Assembly (NCBI RefSeq): GCF_050947335.1 | Contig: NW_027473480.1 | Span: 124,001-188,000, forward strand | Direction of reading: 5' to 3' | From: Megachile rotundata | Taxonomy: Eukaryota > Arthropoda > Insecta > Hymenoptera > Megachilidae | DNA length: 64,000 bases | In this document: positions 27,598 through 43,537 of the stretch, piece by piece | How the letters are laid out: every line of letters begins with the position of its first letter | Numbering within the stretch: the stretch's first letter is position 1 | Position numbers and translations under genes: made by a program | Notes under the pieces: generated by a model | Seen by the model: only the letters and a program-made list of their open reading frames with translations | Told to the model about the DNA's origin: nothing | Databases searched by the model: none

Positions 27598-30170
27598 TAT
27601 GATCGATAGAACGACAATTACTATACTTGTTACTCTTATTATTATCAATCTAACTCATATTACCAGCCATATTATGCTTAAATGATCGATAGAACGACAA
27701 TTACTATACTTATTACTCTTATTATTATCAACCTAACTCATATTATTAGCCATATTATGCTTATATTATCGATAGAACGACAATTAATGTACTTATTACT
27801 GTTATTATTATCAATCTAACTCATATTATTAGCCATATTATGCATATATGATCGATAGAACGACAATTACTATACTCACTACTCTTACTATTATCAACCT
27901 AACTCATATTATTAGCCATATTATGCAGATATGATCGATAGAACGACAATTACTATACTTATTACACTCACTATTATCAATCTAACTCATATTATTAACA
28001 ATATTATGCAGATATGATCGATAGCACGACATTTACTATACTTATTACTCTTATTATTATCAACCTAACTCATATTATTAGCCGTATTATGCTTAAATGA
28101 TCGATAGAACGACAATTACTATACTTATTACTCTTATTATTATCAATCTAACTCATATTATTAGCCATATTATGCTTATATGATCGACAGAACGACAATT
28201 ACTATACTTATTATTCTTATTTTTATCAACCTAACTCATATTATTAGCCATATTATGCTTAAATGATCGATAGAAGGACAATTACTATACTTACTACTCT
28301 TATTATTATGAATCTAACTCATATTATTAACCATATTATGCAGATATGATCGATAGAACTACAATTACTATACCCATTACTCTTATTATTATCAATCTAA
28401 CTCATATTATTAGCCATATTATGCTTATATGATCGATAGAACGACAATTACTGTACTTACTACTCTTACCATTATCGATCTAACTCATATTATTAGCCAT
28501 ATTATGCTTATATGATCGATAGAACGACAATTACTATACTTATTACTCTTATTATTATCAATCTAACTCATATTATTAGCCATATTATGCTTAAATGATC
28601 GATAGAACGACAATTACTATACTTATTACTCTTATTATTATGAATCTAACTCATATTATTAACCATATTATGCAGATATGATCGATAGAACTACAATTAC
28701 TGTACCCATTACTCTTATTATTATCAATCTAACTCATATTATTAGCCATATTATGCCCATATGATCGATAGAACGACAATTACTGTACTTACTACTCTTA
28801 TCATTATCGATCTAACTCATATTATTAGCCATATTATGCTTATATGATCGATAGAACGACAATTACTATACTTATTACTCTTATTATTATCAATCTAACT
28901 CATATTATTAGCCATATTATGCATATATGATCGATAGAACGACAATTACTATACTTATTACTATTATTATTATCAATCTTACTCATATTATTAGCCATAT
29001 TATGCTTATATGATCGATAGAACGACAATTACTATACTTATTACTCTTATTATTATCAATCTAACTCATATTATTAACCATATTATGCTTGTATGATCGA
29101 TAGAACGACAATTACTATACTTATTATTCTTATTTTTATCTACCTAACTCATATTATTCGCCATATTATGCTTAAATGATCGATAGAACGACAATTACTA
29201 TACTCATTACTCTTATTATTATCAATCTAACTCATATTACTAGCCATATTATGCTTAAATGATCGATAGAACGACAATTACTATACTTATTACTCTTATT
29301 ATTATCAATCTAACTCATATTACTAGCCATATTATGCTTATATGATCGATAGAACGACAATTACTATACTCACTACTCTTATTATTATCAATCTAACTCA
29401 TATTATTAGCCATATTATGCTTATATGATCGACAGAACGACAATTACTATACTTATTACTATTATTATTATCAATCTCACTCATATTATTAGCCATATTA
29501 TGCATATATGATCGATAGAACGACAATTACTATACTTATTACACTTACTATTATCAATCTAACTCATATTATTAGCCATATTATGCTTATATGATCGATA
29601 GAACGACAATTACTGTACTTATTACTCTTATCATTATCGATCTAACTCATATTATTAGCCATATTATGCTTATATTATCGATAGAACGACAATTACTGTA
29701 CGTATTACTCTTATTGTTATCAATTTAACTCATATTATTAACCATGTTATGCTTATATGATCGATAGAACGACAATTACTTTACTTATTACTCTTATTAT
29801 TATTAATCTAACTCATATTATTAACCATATTATGCATATATGATCGATAGAACTACAATTACTATACTCATTACTCTTATTATTATCAATCTAACTCATA
29901 TTATTAGCCATATTATGCATATATGATCGATAGAACGACAATTACTATACTTATTACACTCACTATTATCAATCTAACTCATGTTATTAACCATATTATG
30001 CAGATATGATCGACAGCACGACATTTACTATACTTATTACTCTTATTATTATCAATCTAACTCATATTATTAGCCATATTGTGCTTATATGATCGATAGA
30101 ACGACAATCACTATACTTATTACTATTATTATTATCAATCTAACTCATATTATTAGCCATATTATGCATA
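27598..30170 (+). repeat. Mosaic satellite segment with a relic of the 30-mer
   Basis: This is satellite only. About 27950-28560 follows the same variant order as about 12021-12631 of the 30-monomer repeat (GATAGCACGAC, GCCGTATT, GATCGACAG, GAAGGAC, GAACTAC with CCCATT, then CTGTACTTACTAC). The GAAGGAC markers are 15929 bp apart, which equals 192 monomers corrected for the intervening length variants. Variants with GCATATATG become common from about 28921 onward. Confidence 0.8.
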
Positions 30171-31703
30171 TATGATCGATAGAACGACAATTACTATACT
30201 TATTACTCTTATTATTATCAATCTAACTCATATTATTAGCCATATTATGCTTAAATGATCGATAGAACGACAATTACTATACTTATTACTCTTATTATTA
30301 TGAATCTAACTCATATTATTAACCATATTATGCAGATATGATCGATAGAACTACAATTACTGTACCCATTACTCTTATTATTATCAATCTAACTCATATT
30401 ATTAGCCATATTATGCTTAAATGATCGATAGAACGACAATTACTGTACTTATTACTCTTATTGTTATCAATCTAACTCATATTATTAGCCATATTATGCT
30501 TATATGATCGATAGAACGACAATTACTATATTTATTACTCGTACTATTATCAATCTAACTCATATTATTGGCCATATTATGCTTATATGATCGATAGAAC
30601 GACAATTACTGTACTTATTACTCTTGTCATTATCGATCTAACTCATATTATTAGCCATATTATGCTTATATTATCGATAGAACGACAATTACTGTACTTA
30701 TTACTCTTATTGTTATCAATTTAACTCATATTATTAACCATGTTATGCTTATATGATCGATAGAACGACAATTACTTTACTTATTACTCTTATTATTATT
30801 AATCTAACTCATATTATTAACCATATTATGCTAATATGATCGATAGAACGACAATTACTATACTTATTACTCTTATTATTATGAATCTAACTCATATTAT
30901 TAACCATATTATGCAGATATGATCGATAGAACTACAATTACTATACTCATTACTCTTATTATTATCAATCTAACTCATATTATTAGCCATATTATGCATA
31001 TATGATCGATAGAACGACAATTACTATACTTATTACACTCACTATTATCAATCTAACTCGTGTTATTAACCATATTATGCAGATATGATCGACAGCACGA
31101 CATTTACTATACTTATTACTCTTATTATTATCAATCTAACTCATATTATTAGCCATATTGTGCTTATATGATCGATAGAACGACAATTACTATACTTATT
31201 ACTATTATTATTATCAATCCAACTCATATTATTAGCCATATTATGCATATATGATCGATAGAACGACAATTACTGTACTTATTACTCTTATCATTATCGA
31301 TCTAACTCATATTATTAGCCATATTATGCTTATATTATCGATAGAACGACAATTACTGTACTTATTACTGTTATTATTATCAATTTAACTCATATTATTA
31401 GCCATATTATGCTTATATGATCGATAGAACGACAATTACTATACTTATTACTCTTATTATTATGAATCTAACTCATATTATTAACCATATTATGCAGATA
31501 TGATCGATAGAACTACAATTGCTATACTCATTACTCTTATTATTATCAATCTAACTCATATTATTAGCCATATTATGCTTATATGATCGATAGAACGACA
31601 ATTACTATACCTATTACTATTATTATTATCAATCTAACTCATATTATTAGCCATATTATGCATATATGATCGATAGAACGACAATTACTATACTTATTAC
31701 ACT
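30171..31703 (+). repeat. 1.53-kb block, copy 1 of a pair 3154 bp apart
   Basis: This matches 33325-34857 at an offset of 3154 bp, exactly 38 monomers. Markers are CTCGTACTATTATC (GTACTA at 30541/33695), CATATTATTGGCC, CATGTTATGC, GATCGACAGCACGAC and CATATTGTGC. Copies differ at scattered sites, such as AACTCGTG here near 31058 against AACTCATG in the other copy. They look older than the near-identical block R pair. Confidence 0.86.
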
Positions 31704-33324
31704 TACTATTATCAATCTAACTCATATTATTAGCCATATTGTGCTTATATGATCGATAGCACGACATTTACTATACTTATTACTCTTATTATTATCAACC
31801 TAACTCATATTGTTAGCCGTATTATGCTTAAATGATCGATAGAACGACAATTACTATACTCATTACTCTTATTATTATCAATCTAACTCATATTATTAGC
31901 CATATTATGCTTATATGATCGACAGAACGACAATTACTATACTTATTATTCTTATTTTTATCAACCTAACTCATATTATTAGCCATATTATGCTTAAATG
32001 ATCGATAGAAGGACAATTACTATACTTATTACTCTTATTATTATGAATCTAACTCATATTATTAACCATATTATGCAGATATGATCGATAGAACTACAAT
32101 TACTATACCCATTACTCTTATTATTATCAATCTAACTCATATTATTAGCCATATTATGCAGATATGATCGATAGAACTACAATTACTGTACCCATTACTC
32201 TTATTATTATCAATCTAACTCATATTATTAGCCATATTATGCTCATATGATCGATAGAACGACAATTACTGTACTTACTACTCTTATCATTATCGATCTA
32301 ACTCATATTATTAGCCATATTATGCTTATATGATCGATAGAACGACAATTACTATACTTATTACTCTTATTATTATCAATCTAACTCATATTATTAGCCA
32401 TATTATGCTTAAATGATCGATAGAACGACAATTACTATACTTATTACTCTTATTATTATGAATCTAACTCATATTATTAACCATATTATGCAGATATGAT
32501 CGATAGAACTACAATTACTGTACCCATTACTCTTATTATTATCAATCTAATTCATATTATTAGCCATATTATGCTCATATGATCGATAGAACGACAATTA
32601 CTGTACTTACTACTCTTATCATTATCGATCTAACTCATATTATTAGCCATATTATGCTTATATGATCGATAGAACGACAATTACTATACTCACTACTCTT
32701 ATTATTATCAATCTAACTCATATTATTAGCCATATTATGCTTATATGATCGACAGAACGACAATTACTGTACTTATTACACTTACTATTATCAATCTAAC
32801 TCATATTATTAGCCATGTTATGCTTATATGATCGATAGAACGACAATTACTATAGCTATCACTCATACTATTATCAATCTAACTCATATTATTAGCCATA
32901 TTATGCTTATATGATCGATAGAACGACAATTACTGTACTTATTACTCATATCATTATCGATCTAACTCATATTATTAGCCATATTATGCTTATATGATCG
33001 ATAGAACGACAATTACTATAGTTATTACTCTTATTATTATGAATCTAACTCATATTATTAACCATATTATGCAGATATGATCGATAGAACTACAATTACT
33101 GTACCCATTACTCTTATTATTATCAATCTAACTCATATTATTAGCCATATTATGCCTAAATGATCGATAGAACGACAATTACTGTACTTATTACTCTTAT
33201 TGTTATCAATCTAACTCATATTATTAACCATATTATGCTTATATGATCGATAGAACGACAATTACTGTACTTATTACTCTTATTATTATTAATCTAACTC
33301 ATATTATTAACCATATTATGCTTA
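31704..33324 (+). repeat. Satellite segment with 4-monomer duplication (332 bp)
   Basis: Within this stretch about 32150-32481 is repeated at 32482-32690 with a 332-bp shift (4 monomers). GAACTAC, CTGTACCC and GCTCATATG (G at 32241 and 32573) recur in order. A private change is AATTCATATT near 32550. The rest is ordinary monomers of the same types as neighbouring blocks. Confidence 0.83.
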
Positions 33325-34857
33325 TATGATCGATAGAACGACAATTACTATACTTATTACTCTTATTATTATCAATCTAACTCATATTATTAGCCATATT
33401 ATGCTTAAATGATCGATAGAACGACAATTACTATAGTTATTACTCTTATTATTATGAATCTAACTCATATTATTAACCATATTATGCAGATATGATCGAT
33501 AGAACTACAATTGCTGTACCCAATTCTCTTATTATTATCAATCTAACTCATATTATTAGCCATATTATGCTTAAATGATCGATAGAACGACAATTACTGT
33601 ACTTATTACTCTTATTGTTATCAACCTAACTCATATTATTAGCCATATTATGCTTATATGATCGATAGAACGACAATTACTATATTTATTACTCGTACTA
33701 TTATCAATCTAGCTCATATTATTGGCCATATTATGCTTATATGATCGATAGAAGGACAATTACTGTACTTATTACTCTTATCATTATCGATCTAACTCAT
33801 ATTATTAGCCATATTATGCTTATATTATCGATAGAACGACAATTACTGTACTTATTACTCTTATTGTTATCAATTTAACTCATATTATTAACCATGTTAT
33901 GCTTATATGATCGATAGAACGACAATTACTTTACTTATTACTCTTATTATTATTAATCTAACTCATATTATTAACCATATTATGCTAATATGATCGATAG
34001 AACGACAATTACTATACTCATTACTCTTATTATTATGAATCTAACTCATATTATTAACCATATTATGCAGATATGATCGATAGAACTACAATTACTATAC
34101 TCATTACTCTTATTATTATCAATCTAACTCATATTATTAGCCATATTATGCATATATGATCGATAGAACGACAATTACTATACTTATTACACTCACTATT
34201 ATCAATCTAACTCATGTTATTAACCATATTATGCAGATATGATCGACAGCACGACATTTACTATACTTATTACTCTTATTATTATCAATCTAACTCATAT
34301 TATTAGCCATATTGTGCTTATATGATCGATAGAACGACAATTACTATACTTATTACTATTATTATTATCAATCTAACTCATATTATTAGCCATATTATGC
34401 ATATATGATCGATAGAACGACAATTACTGTACTTATTACTCTTATCATTATCGATCTAACTCATATTATTAGCCATATTATGCTTATATTATCGATAGAA
34501 CGACAATTACTGTACTTATTACTGTTATTATTATCAATTTAACTCATATTATTAGCCATATTATGCTTATATGATCGATAGAACGACAATTACTATACTT
34601 ATTACTCTTATTATTATGAATCTAACTCATATTATTAACCATATTATGCAGATATGATCGATAGAACTACAATTGCTATACTCATTACTCTTATTATTAT
34701 CAATCTAACTCATATTATTAGCCATATTATGCTTATATGATCGATAGAACGACAATTACTATACTTATTACTATCATTATTATCAATCTAACTCATATTA
34801 TTAGTCATATTATGCATATATGATCGATAGAACGACAATTACTATACTTATTACACA
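33325..34857 (+). repeat. 1.53-kb block, copy 2 of a pair 3154 bp apart
   Basis: This is the partner of 30171-31703. Private changes seen here include CTATAGTTATT near 33433, TTGCTGTACCCAATTCTC near 33512, TCTAGCTC near 33709 and GAAGGAC near 33752. Matching ends at 34858, where TTACACAC replaces TTACACTT. Confidence 0.86.
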
Positions 34858-36695
34858 CACTGTTATCAATCTAACTCATATTATTAACCATATTATGCTA
34901 ATTTGATCGAGAGAACGACAATCACTCTACTTATTACTCTTATTATTATCAATCTAACTCACATTATTAGCCGTATTATGCTTAAATGATCGATAGAACG
35001 ACAATTACTATACTTATTACTCTTATTATTATCAATCTAACTCATATTATTAACCATGTTATGCTTATATGATCGATAGAACGACAATTACTTTACTTAT
35101 TACTCTTATTATTATTAATCTAACTCATATTATTAACCATATTATGCAGATATGATCGATAGAACTACAATTACTATACTCATTACTCTTATTGTTATCA
35201 ATCTAACTCATATTATTAGCCATATTATGCATATATGATCGATAGAACGACAATTACTATACTTATTACACTCACTATTATCAATCTAACTCATGTTATT
35301 AACCATATTATGCAGATATGATCGACAGCACGACATTTACTATACTTATTACTCTTATTATTATCAATCTAACTCATATTATTAGCCATATTGTGCTTAT
35401 ATGATCGATAGAACGACAATTACTATACTTATTATTCTTATTTTTATCAACCTAACTCATATTATTAGCCATATTATGCTTAAATGATCGATAGAACGAC
35501 AATTACTATACTTATTGCTCTTATTATTATGAATCTAACTCATATTATTAACCATATTATGCAGATATGATCGATAGAACGACAATTACTATACTTATTA
35601 CTCATATCATTATCGATCTAACTCATATTATTAGCCATATTATGCTTATATGATCGACAGAACGACAATTACTATACTTATTACACACACTGTTATCAAT
35701 CTAACTCATATTATTAACCATATTATGCTTATATGATCGATAGAACGACAGTTACTATACTTATTACTCTTATTATTATCAATCTAACTTATATTACTAG
35801 CCATATTATGATTAAATGATCGATAGAACGACAATTACTATACTTATTACTCTTATTATTATCAATCTAACTCATATTATTAGCCATATTATGCTTATAT
35901 GGTCGACAGAACGACAATTACTATACTTAGTATTCTTATTTTTATCAACCTAACTCATATTATTAGCCATATTATACTTAAATGATCGATAGAACGACAA
36001 TTACTGTACTTATTACTCTTATCATTATCGATCTAACTCATATTATTAGCCATATTATGCTTATATGATCGATAGAACGACAATTACTATACTTATTACT
36101 CTTATTATTATCGATCTAACTCATATTATTAGCCATATTATGCTTATATGATCGACAGAACGACAATTACTATACTTATTACACACACTGTTATCAATCT
36201 AACTCATATTATTAGCCATATTTTGCTAATTTGATCGATAGAACGACAATCACTATACTTATTACTCTTATTATTATCAACATAAACTCATATTATTAAC
36301 CATATTATGCTTATATGATCGATAGAACGACAATTACTATACTTATTACTCTTATTATTATCAATCTAACTCATATTATTAACCATATTATGCTTATATG
36401 ATCGATAGAACGAGAGTTACTATACTTATTACTCTTATTATTATCAATCTAACTTATATTACTAGCCATATTATGATTAAATGATCGATAGAACGACAAT
36501 TACTATACTTATTACTCTTATTATTATCAATCTAACTCATATTATTAGCCATATTATGCTTATATGATCGATAGAACGACAATTACTATACTTGTTACTC
36601 TTATTATTATCAATCTAACTCATATTTCCAGCCATATTATGCTTAAATGATCGATAGAACGACAATTACTATACTTATTACTCTTATTATTATCA
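34858..36695 (+). repeat. Mosaic satellite segment
   Basis: This is satellite only, with no clear local higher-order period. It contains ACACACACTGTTATC monomers, one GGTCGACAG monomer followed by CTTAGTATTC (about 35900) and one 84-bp monomer (CAACATAAACTC at 36278). A private ATCGAGAGAAC disturbs the usual GATAG near 34908. Confidence 0.8.
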
Positions 36696-37889
36696 ACCTA
36701 ACTCATATTATTAGCCATATTATGCTTATATTATCGATAGAACGACAATTAATGTACTTATTACTGTTATTATTATCAATCTAACTCATATTATTAGCCA
36801 TATTCTGCTTATATGATCGACAGAACGACAATTACTGTACTTATTACACTTACTATTATCAATCTAACTCATATTATTAGCCATATTATGCTTATATGAT
36901 CGATAGAACGACAATTACTATACCTATTACTCATACTATTATCAATCTAACTCATATTATTAGCCATATTATGCTTATATGATCGATAGAACGACAATTA
37001 CTGTACTTATTACTCATATCATTATCGATCTAACTCATATTATTAGCCATATTATGCTTATATTATCGATAGAACGACAATTACTGTACTTATTACTCTT
37101 ATTGTTATCAATCTAACTCATATTATTAACCATATTATGCAGATATGATCGATAGCAAGACATTTACTATACTTAATACTCCTATTATTATCAACCTAAC
37201 TCATATTATTAGCCATATTATGCTTATATGATCGATAGAACGACAATTACTATACTTATTATTCTTATTTTTATCAACCTAACTCATATTATTAGCCATA
37301 TTATGCTTATATTATCGATAGAACGACAATTAATGTACTTATTACTGTTATTATTATCAATCTAACTCATATTATTAGCCATATTCTGCTTATATGATCG
37401 ACAGAACGACAATTACTGTACTTATTACACTTACTATTATCAATCTAACTCATATTATTAGCCATATTATGCTTATATGATCGATAGAACGACAATTACT
37501 ATACCTATTACTCATACTATTATCAATCTAACTCATATTATTAGCCATATTATGCTTATATGATCGATAGAACGACAATTACTGTACTTATTACTCATAT
37601 CATTATCGATCTAACTCATATTATTAGCCATATTATGCTTATATTATCGATAGAACGACAATTACTGTACTTATTACTCTTATTGTTATCAATCTAACTC
37701 ATATTATTAACCATATTATGCAGATATGATCGATAGCAAGACATTTACTATACTTAATACTCCTATTATTATCAACCTAACTCATATTATTAGCCATATT
37801 ATGCTTATATGATCGATAGAACGACAATTACTATACTTATTATTCTTATTTTTATCAACCTAACTCATATTATTAGCCATATTATGCTT
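36696..37889 (+). repeat. 7-monomer tandem duplication, 581-bp period
   Basis: Two copies, about 36696-37276 and 37277-37889, are shifted by 581 bp. Rare markers present in both are TTAATGTACTTATTACTG, CATATTCTGC (C at 36805/37386) and GATAGCAAGACATTT (CAAG at 37156/37737) followed by CTTAATACTCC. A further related set is at about 39300-39790. Confidence 0.89.
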
Positions 37890-38805
37890 AAATGATCGAT
37901 AGAACGACAATTACTATACTTATTGCTCTTATTATTATGAATCTAACTCATATTATTAACCATATTATGCAGATATGATCGATAGAACGACAATTACTAT
38001 AATTATTACTCATATCATTATCGATCTAACTCATATTATTAACAATATTATGCAGATATGATCGATAGCACGACATTTACTATACTTATTACTCTTATTA
38101 TTATCAACCTAACTCATATTATTAGCCGTATTATGCTTAAATGATCGATAGAACGACAATTACTATACTTATTACTCTCATTATTATCAATCTAACTCAT
38201 ATTATTAGCCATATTATGCTTAAATGATCGATAGAACGACAATTACTATACTTATTGCTCTTATTATTATGAATCTAACTCATATTATTAATCATATTAT
38301 GCAGATATGATCGATAGAACGACAATTACTATACTTATTACTCATATCATTATCGATCTAACTCATATTATTAGCCATATTATGCTTATATGATCGACAG
38401 AACGACAATTACTATACTTACTACACACACTGTTATCAATCTAACTCATATTATTAACCATATTATGCTAATTTGATCGATAGAACCACAATCACTATAC
38501 TTATTACTCTTATTATTATCAATCTAACTCATATTATTAGCCGTATTATGCTTAAATGATCGATAGAACGACAATTACTGTACTTATTACTCTTATTATT
38601 ATCAATCTAACTCATATTATTAGCCATATTATGCTTATATGGTCGACAGAACGACAATTACTATACTTAGTATTCTTATTTTTATCAACCTAACTCATAT
38701 TATTAGCCATATTATACTTAAATGATCGATAGAATGACAATTACTGTACTTATTACTCTTATCATTATCGATCTAACTCATATTATTAGCCATATTATGC
38801 TTATA
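37890..38805 (+). repeat. Mosaic satellite segment
   Basis: This is satellite only. Monomer types include CTTATTGCTC with TATGAATCT, GATAGCACGACATTT, ACACACACTGTTATC, GCTAATTTG with GAACCACAATCAC, and one GGTCGACAG with CTTAGTATTC. The order resembles part of the later 36-monomer repeat but is not a full copy. Confidence 0.78.
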
Positions 38806-39868
38806 TGATCGATAGAACGACAATTACTATACTTATTACTCTTATTATTATCGATCTAACTCATATTATTAGCCATATTATGCTTATATGATCGACAGAA
38901 CGACAATTACTATACTTATTACACACACTGTTATCAATCTAACTCATATTATTAGCCATATTTTGCTAATTTGATCGATAGAACGACAATCACTATACTT
39001 ATTACTCTTATTATTATCAACATAAACTCATATTATTAACCATATTATGCTTATATGATCGATAGAACGACAATTACTATACTTATTACTCTTATTATTA
39101 TCAATCTAACTCATATTATTAGCCATATTATGCTTATATGATCGATAGAACGACAATTACTATACTTGTTACTCTTATTATTAACAATCTAACTCATATT
39201 ACCAGCCATATTATGCTTAAATGATCGATAGAACGACAATTACTATACTTATTACTCTTATTATTATCAACCTAACTCATATTATTAGCCATATTATGCT
39301 TATATTATCGATAGAACGACGATTAATGTACTTATTACTGCTATTATTATCAATCTAACTCATATTAGTAGCCATATTCTGCTTATATGATCGACAGAGC
39401 GACAATTACTGTACTTATTACACTTACTATTATCAATCTAACTCATATTATTAGCCATATTATGCTTATATGATCGATAGAACGACAATTACTATACCTA
39501 TTACTCATACTATTATCAATCTAACTCATATTATTAGCCATATTATGCTTATATGATCGATAGAACGACAATTACTGTACTTATTACTCATATCATTATC
39601 GATCTAACTCATATTATTAGCCATATTATGCTTATATTATCGATAGAACGACAATTACTGTACTTATTACTCTTACTGTTATCAATCTAACTCATATTAT
39701 TAACCATATTATGCAGATATGATCGATAGCAAGACATTTACTATACTTAATACTCCTATTATTATCAACCTAACTCATATTATTAGCCATATTATGCTTA
39801 AATGATCGATAGAACGACAATTACTATACTTATTGCTCTTATTATTATGAATCTAACTCATATTATTA
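38806..39868 (+). repeat. 1.06-kb block, copy 1 of a pair 4732 bp apart
   Basis: This recurs at 43538-44600. The offset is 57 monomers plus one base, because one 84-bp monomer is crossed. Shared rare markers are CATATTTTGCTAATTTG, CAACATAAACTC (39018/43750), TTATTAACAATC (TTAACA at 39181/43913), CGACGATTAATG, CATATTAGTAGCC, GACAGAGCGAC and GATAGCAAGACATTT. The sharing of so many rare markers implies a recent copy. Confidence 0.9.
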
Positions 39869-42800
39869 ACCATATTATGCAGATATGATCGATAGAACGA
39901 CAATTACTGTACTTATTACTCTTATTGTTATCAATCTAACTCATATTATTAGCCATATTATGCTTAAATGATCGATAGAACGACAATTACTATACTTATT
40001 GCTCTTATTATTATGAATCTAACTCATATTATTAACCATATTATGCAGATATGATCGATAGAACTACAATTCCTATACCCATTACTCTTATTATTGTCAA
40101 TCTAACTCATATTATTAGCCATATTATGCAGATATGATCGATAGAACGACAATTACTACACTTATTACTATTATTATTATCAATCTTACTCATATTATTA
40201 GCCATATTATGCTTATATTATCGATAGAACGACAATTACTGTACTTATTACTCTTATTGTTATCAATCTAACTCATATTATTAGCCATATTATGCTTAAA
40301 TGATCGATAGAACGACAATTACTATACTTATTGCTCTTATTATTATGAATCTAACTCATATTATTAACCATATTATGCAGATATGATCGATAGAACGACA
40401 ATTACTATACTTATTACTCATATCATTATCGATCTAACTCATATTATTAGCCATATTATGCTTATATGATCGACAGAACGACAATTACTATACTTATTAC
40501 ACACACTGTTATCAATCTAACTCATATTATTAACCATATTATGCTAATTTGATCGATAGAACGACAATCACTATACTTATTACTCTTATTATTATGAATC
40601 TGACTCATATTACTAACCATATTATGCAGATATGATCGATAGAACTACAATTACTATACTCATTACTCTTATTATTATCAATCTAACTCATATTATTAGC
40701 CATATTATGCTTAAATGATCGATAGAACGACAATTACTATACTTATTACTATAATTACTATCAATCTTACTCATATTATTAGCTATATTATGCATATTTG
40801 ATCGATAGAACGACAATTACTGTACTTATTACTCTTATCATTATCGATCTAACTCATATTATTAGCCATATTATGCTTATATTATCGATAGAGCGACAAT
40901 TACTGTACTTATTACTGTTATTATTATCAATCTAACTCATATTATTAGCCATATTATGCTTAAATGATCGATAGAACGACAATTACTATACTTATTAATC
41001 TCATTATTATCAATCTAACTCATATTATTAGCCATATTATGCTTAAATGATCGATAGAACGACAATTACTATACTTATTACTCTTATTATTATGAATCTA
41101 ACTCATATTATTAACCATATTATGCAGATATGATCGATAGAACTACAATTACTATACCCATTACTCTTATTATTGTCAATCTAACTCATATTATTAGCCA
41201 TATTATGCTTATATGATCGATAGAACGACAATTACTATACTTATTACTCTTATTATTATCAATCTAACTCATATTATTAGCCATATTATGCAGATATGGT
41301 CGATAGAACGACAATTACTACACTTATTACTATTATTATTATCAATCTTACTCATATTATTAACCATATTATGCTTATATGATCGATAGAACGACAGTTA
41401 CTATACTTATTACTCTTATTATTATCAATCTAACTCATATTATTAGCCATATTATGCTTATATGATCGATAGAACGACAATTACTATACTTGTTACTCTT
41501 ATTATTATCAATCTAACTCATATTACCAGCCATATTATGCTTAAATGATCGATAGAACGACAATTACTATACTTATTACTCTTATTATTATCAACCTAAC
41601 TCATATTATTAGCCATATTATGCTTATATTATCGATAGAACGACAATTAATGTACTTATTACTGTTATTATTATCAATCTAACTCATATTATTAGCCATA
41701 TTATGCTTATATGATCGACAGAACGACAATTACTGTACTTATTACACTTACTATTATCAATCTAACTCATATTATTAGCCATATTATGCTTATATGATCG
41801 ATAGAACGACAATTACTATACCTATTACTCATACTATTATCAATCTAACTCATATTATTAGCCATATTATGCTTATATGATCGATAGAACGACAATTACT
41901 GTACTTATTACTCATATCATTATCGATCTAACTCATATTATTAGCCATATTATGCTTATATTATCGATAGAACGACAATTACTGTACTTATTACTCTTAT
42001 TCTTATCAATCTAACTCATATTATTAACCATATTATGCAGATATGATCGATAGCACGACATTTACTATACTTAATACTCCTATTATTATCAACGTAACTC
42101 ATATTATTAGCCATATTATGCTTATATGATCGATAGAACGACAATTACTACACTCATTATTCTTATTTTTATCAACCTAACTCATATTATTAGCCATATT
42201 ATGCTTAAATGATCGAAAGAACGACAATTACTATACTTATTGCTCTTATTATTATGAATCTAACTCATATTATTAGCCATATTATGTAGATATGATCGAT
42301 AGAACGACAATTACTATACTTATTACACTCACTATTATCAATCTAACTCATATTATTAACCATATTATGCAGATATGATCGATAGAACTACAATTACTAT
42401 ACCCATTACTCTTATTATTATCAATCTAGCTCATATTATTAGCCATATTATGCTTATATGATCGATAGAACGACAATTACTATACTCACTACTCTTATTA
42501 TTATCAATCTAACTCATATTATTAGCCATATTATGCTTATATGATCGACAGAACGACAATTACTGTACTTATTACACTTACTATTATCAATCTAACTCAT
42601 ATTATTAGCCATATTATGCTTATATGATCGATAGAACGACAATTACTATACTTATTACACTCACTATTATCAATCTAACTCATATTATTAACAATATTAT
42701 GCAGATATGATCGATAGCACGACATTTACTATACTTATTACTCTTATTATTATCAACCTAACTCATATCATTAGCCGTATTATGCTTAAATGATCGATAG

Positions 42801-43537
42801 AACGACAATTACTATACTTATTACTCTCATTATTATCAATCTAACTCATATTATTACCCATATTATGCTTATATGATCGACAGAACGACAATTACTATAC
42901 TTATTATTCTTATTTTTATCAACCTAACTCATATTATTAGCCATATTATGCCTAAATGATCGATAGGACGACAATTACTATACTTATTACTCTTATTATT
43001 ATCAATCTAACTAATATTACTAGCCATATTATGCTTAAATGATCGATAGAACGACAATTACTGTACTTATTACTCATATCATTATCGATCTAACTCATAT
43101 TATTAGCCATATTATGCTTATATTATCGATAGAACGACAATTACTGTACTTATTACTCTTATTGTTATCAATCTAACTCATATTATTAACCATATTATGC
43201 TTATATGATCGATAGAACGACAATTACTGTACTTATTACTCTTATTATTATTAATCTAACTCATATTATTAACCATATTATGCTAATATGATCGATAGAA
43301 CGACAATTACTATACTTATTACACTCACTATTATTAATCTAACTCATATTATTAACCATATTATGCAGATATGATCGATAGCACGACATTTACTATACTT
43401 ATTACTCCTATTATTATCAACCTAACTCATATTATTAGCCATATTATGATTATATGATCGATAGAACGACAATTACTATACTTATTATTCTTATTTTTAT
43501 CAACCTAACTCATATTATTAGCCATATTATGCTTAAA
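39869..43537 (+). repeat. Mosaic satellite segment with 36-mer relic
   Basis: This is satellite only. About 40713-41363 follows the order of about 50261-50910 in the 36-monomer repeat: GCATATTTGATCG at 40793/50341, GATAGAGCGAC with TTACTGTTATT, and ATGGTCGATAG with CTACACTT. The offset is 9548 bp, or 115 monomers plus three 84-bp monomers crossed. About 42175-42665 matches about 44500-44990 at an offset of 2325 bp (28 monomers plus one base; ATGTAGATATG marker, G at 42286/44611). Confidence 0.82.
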
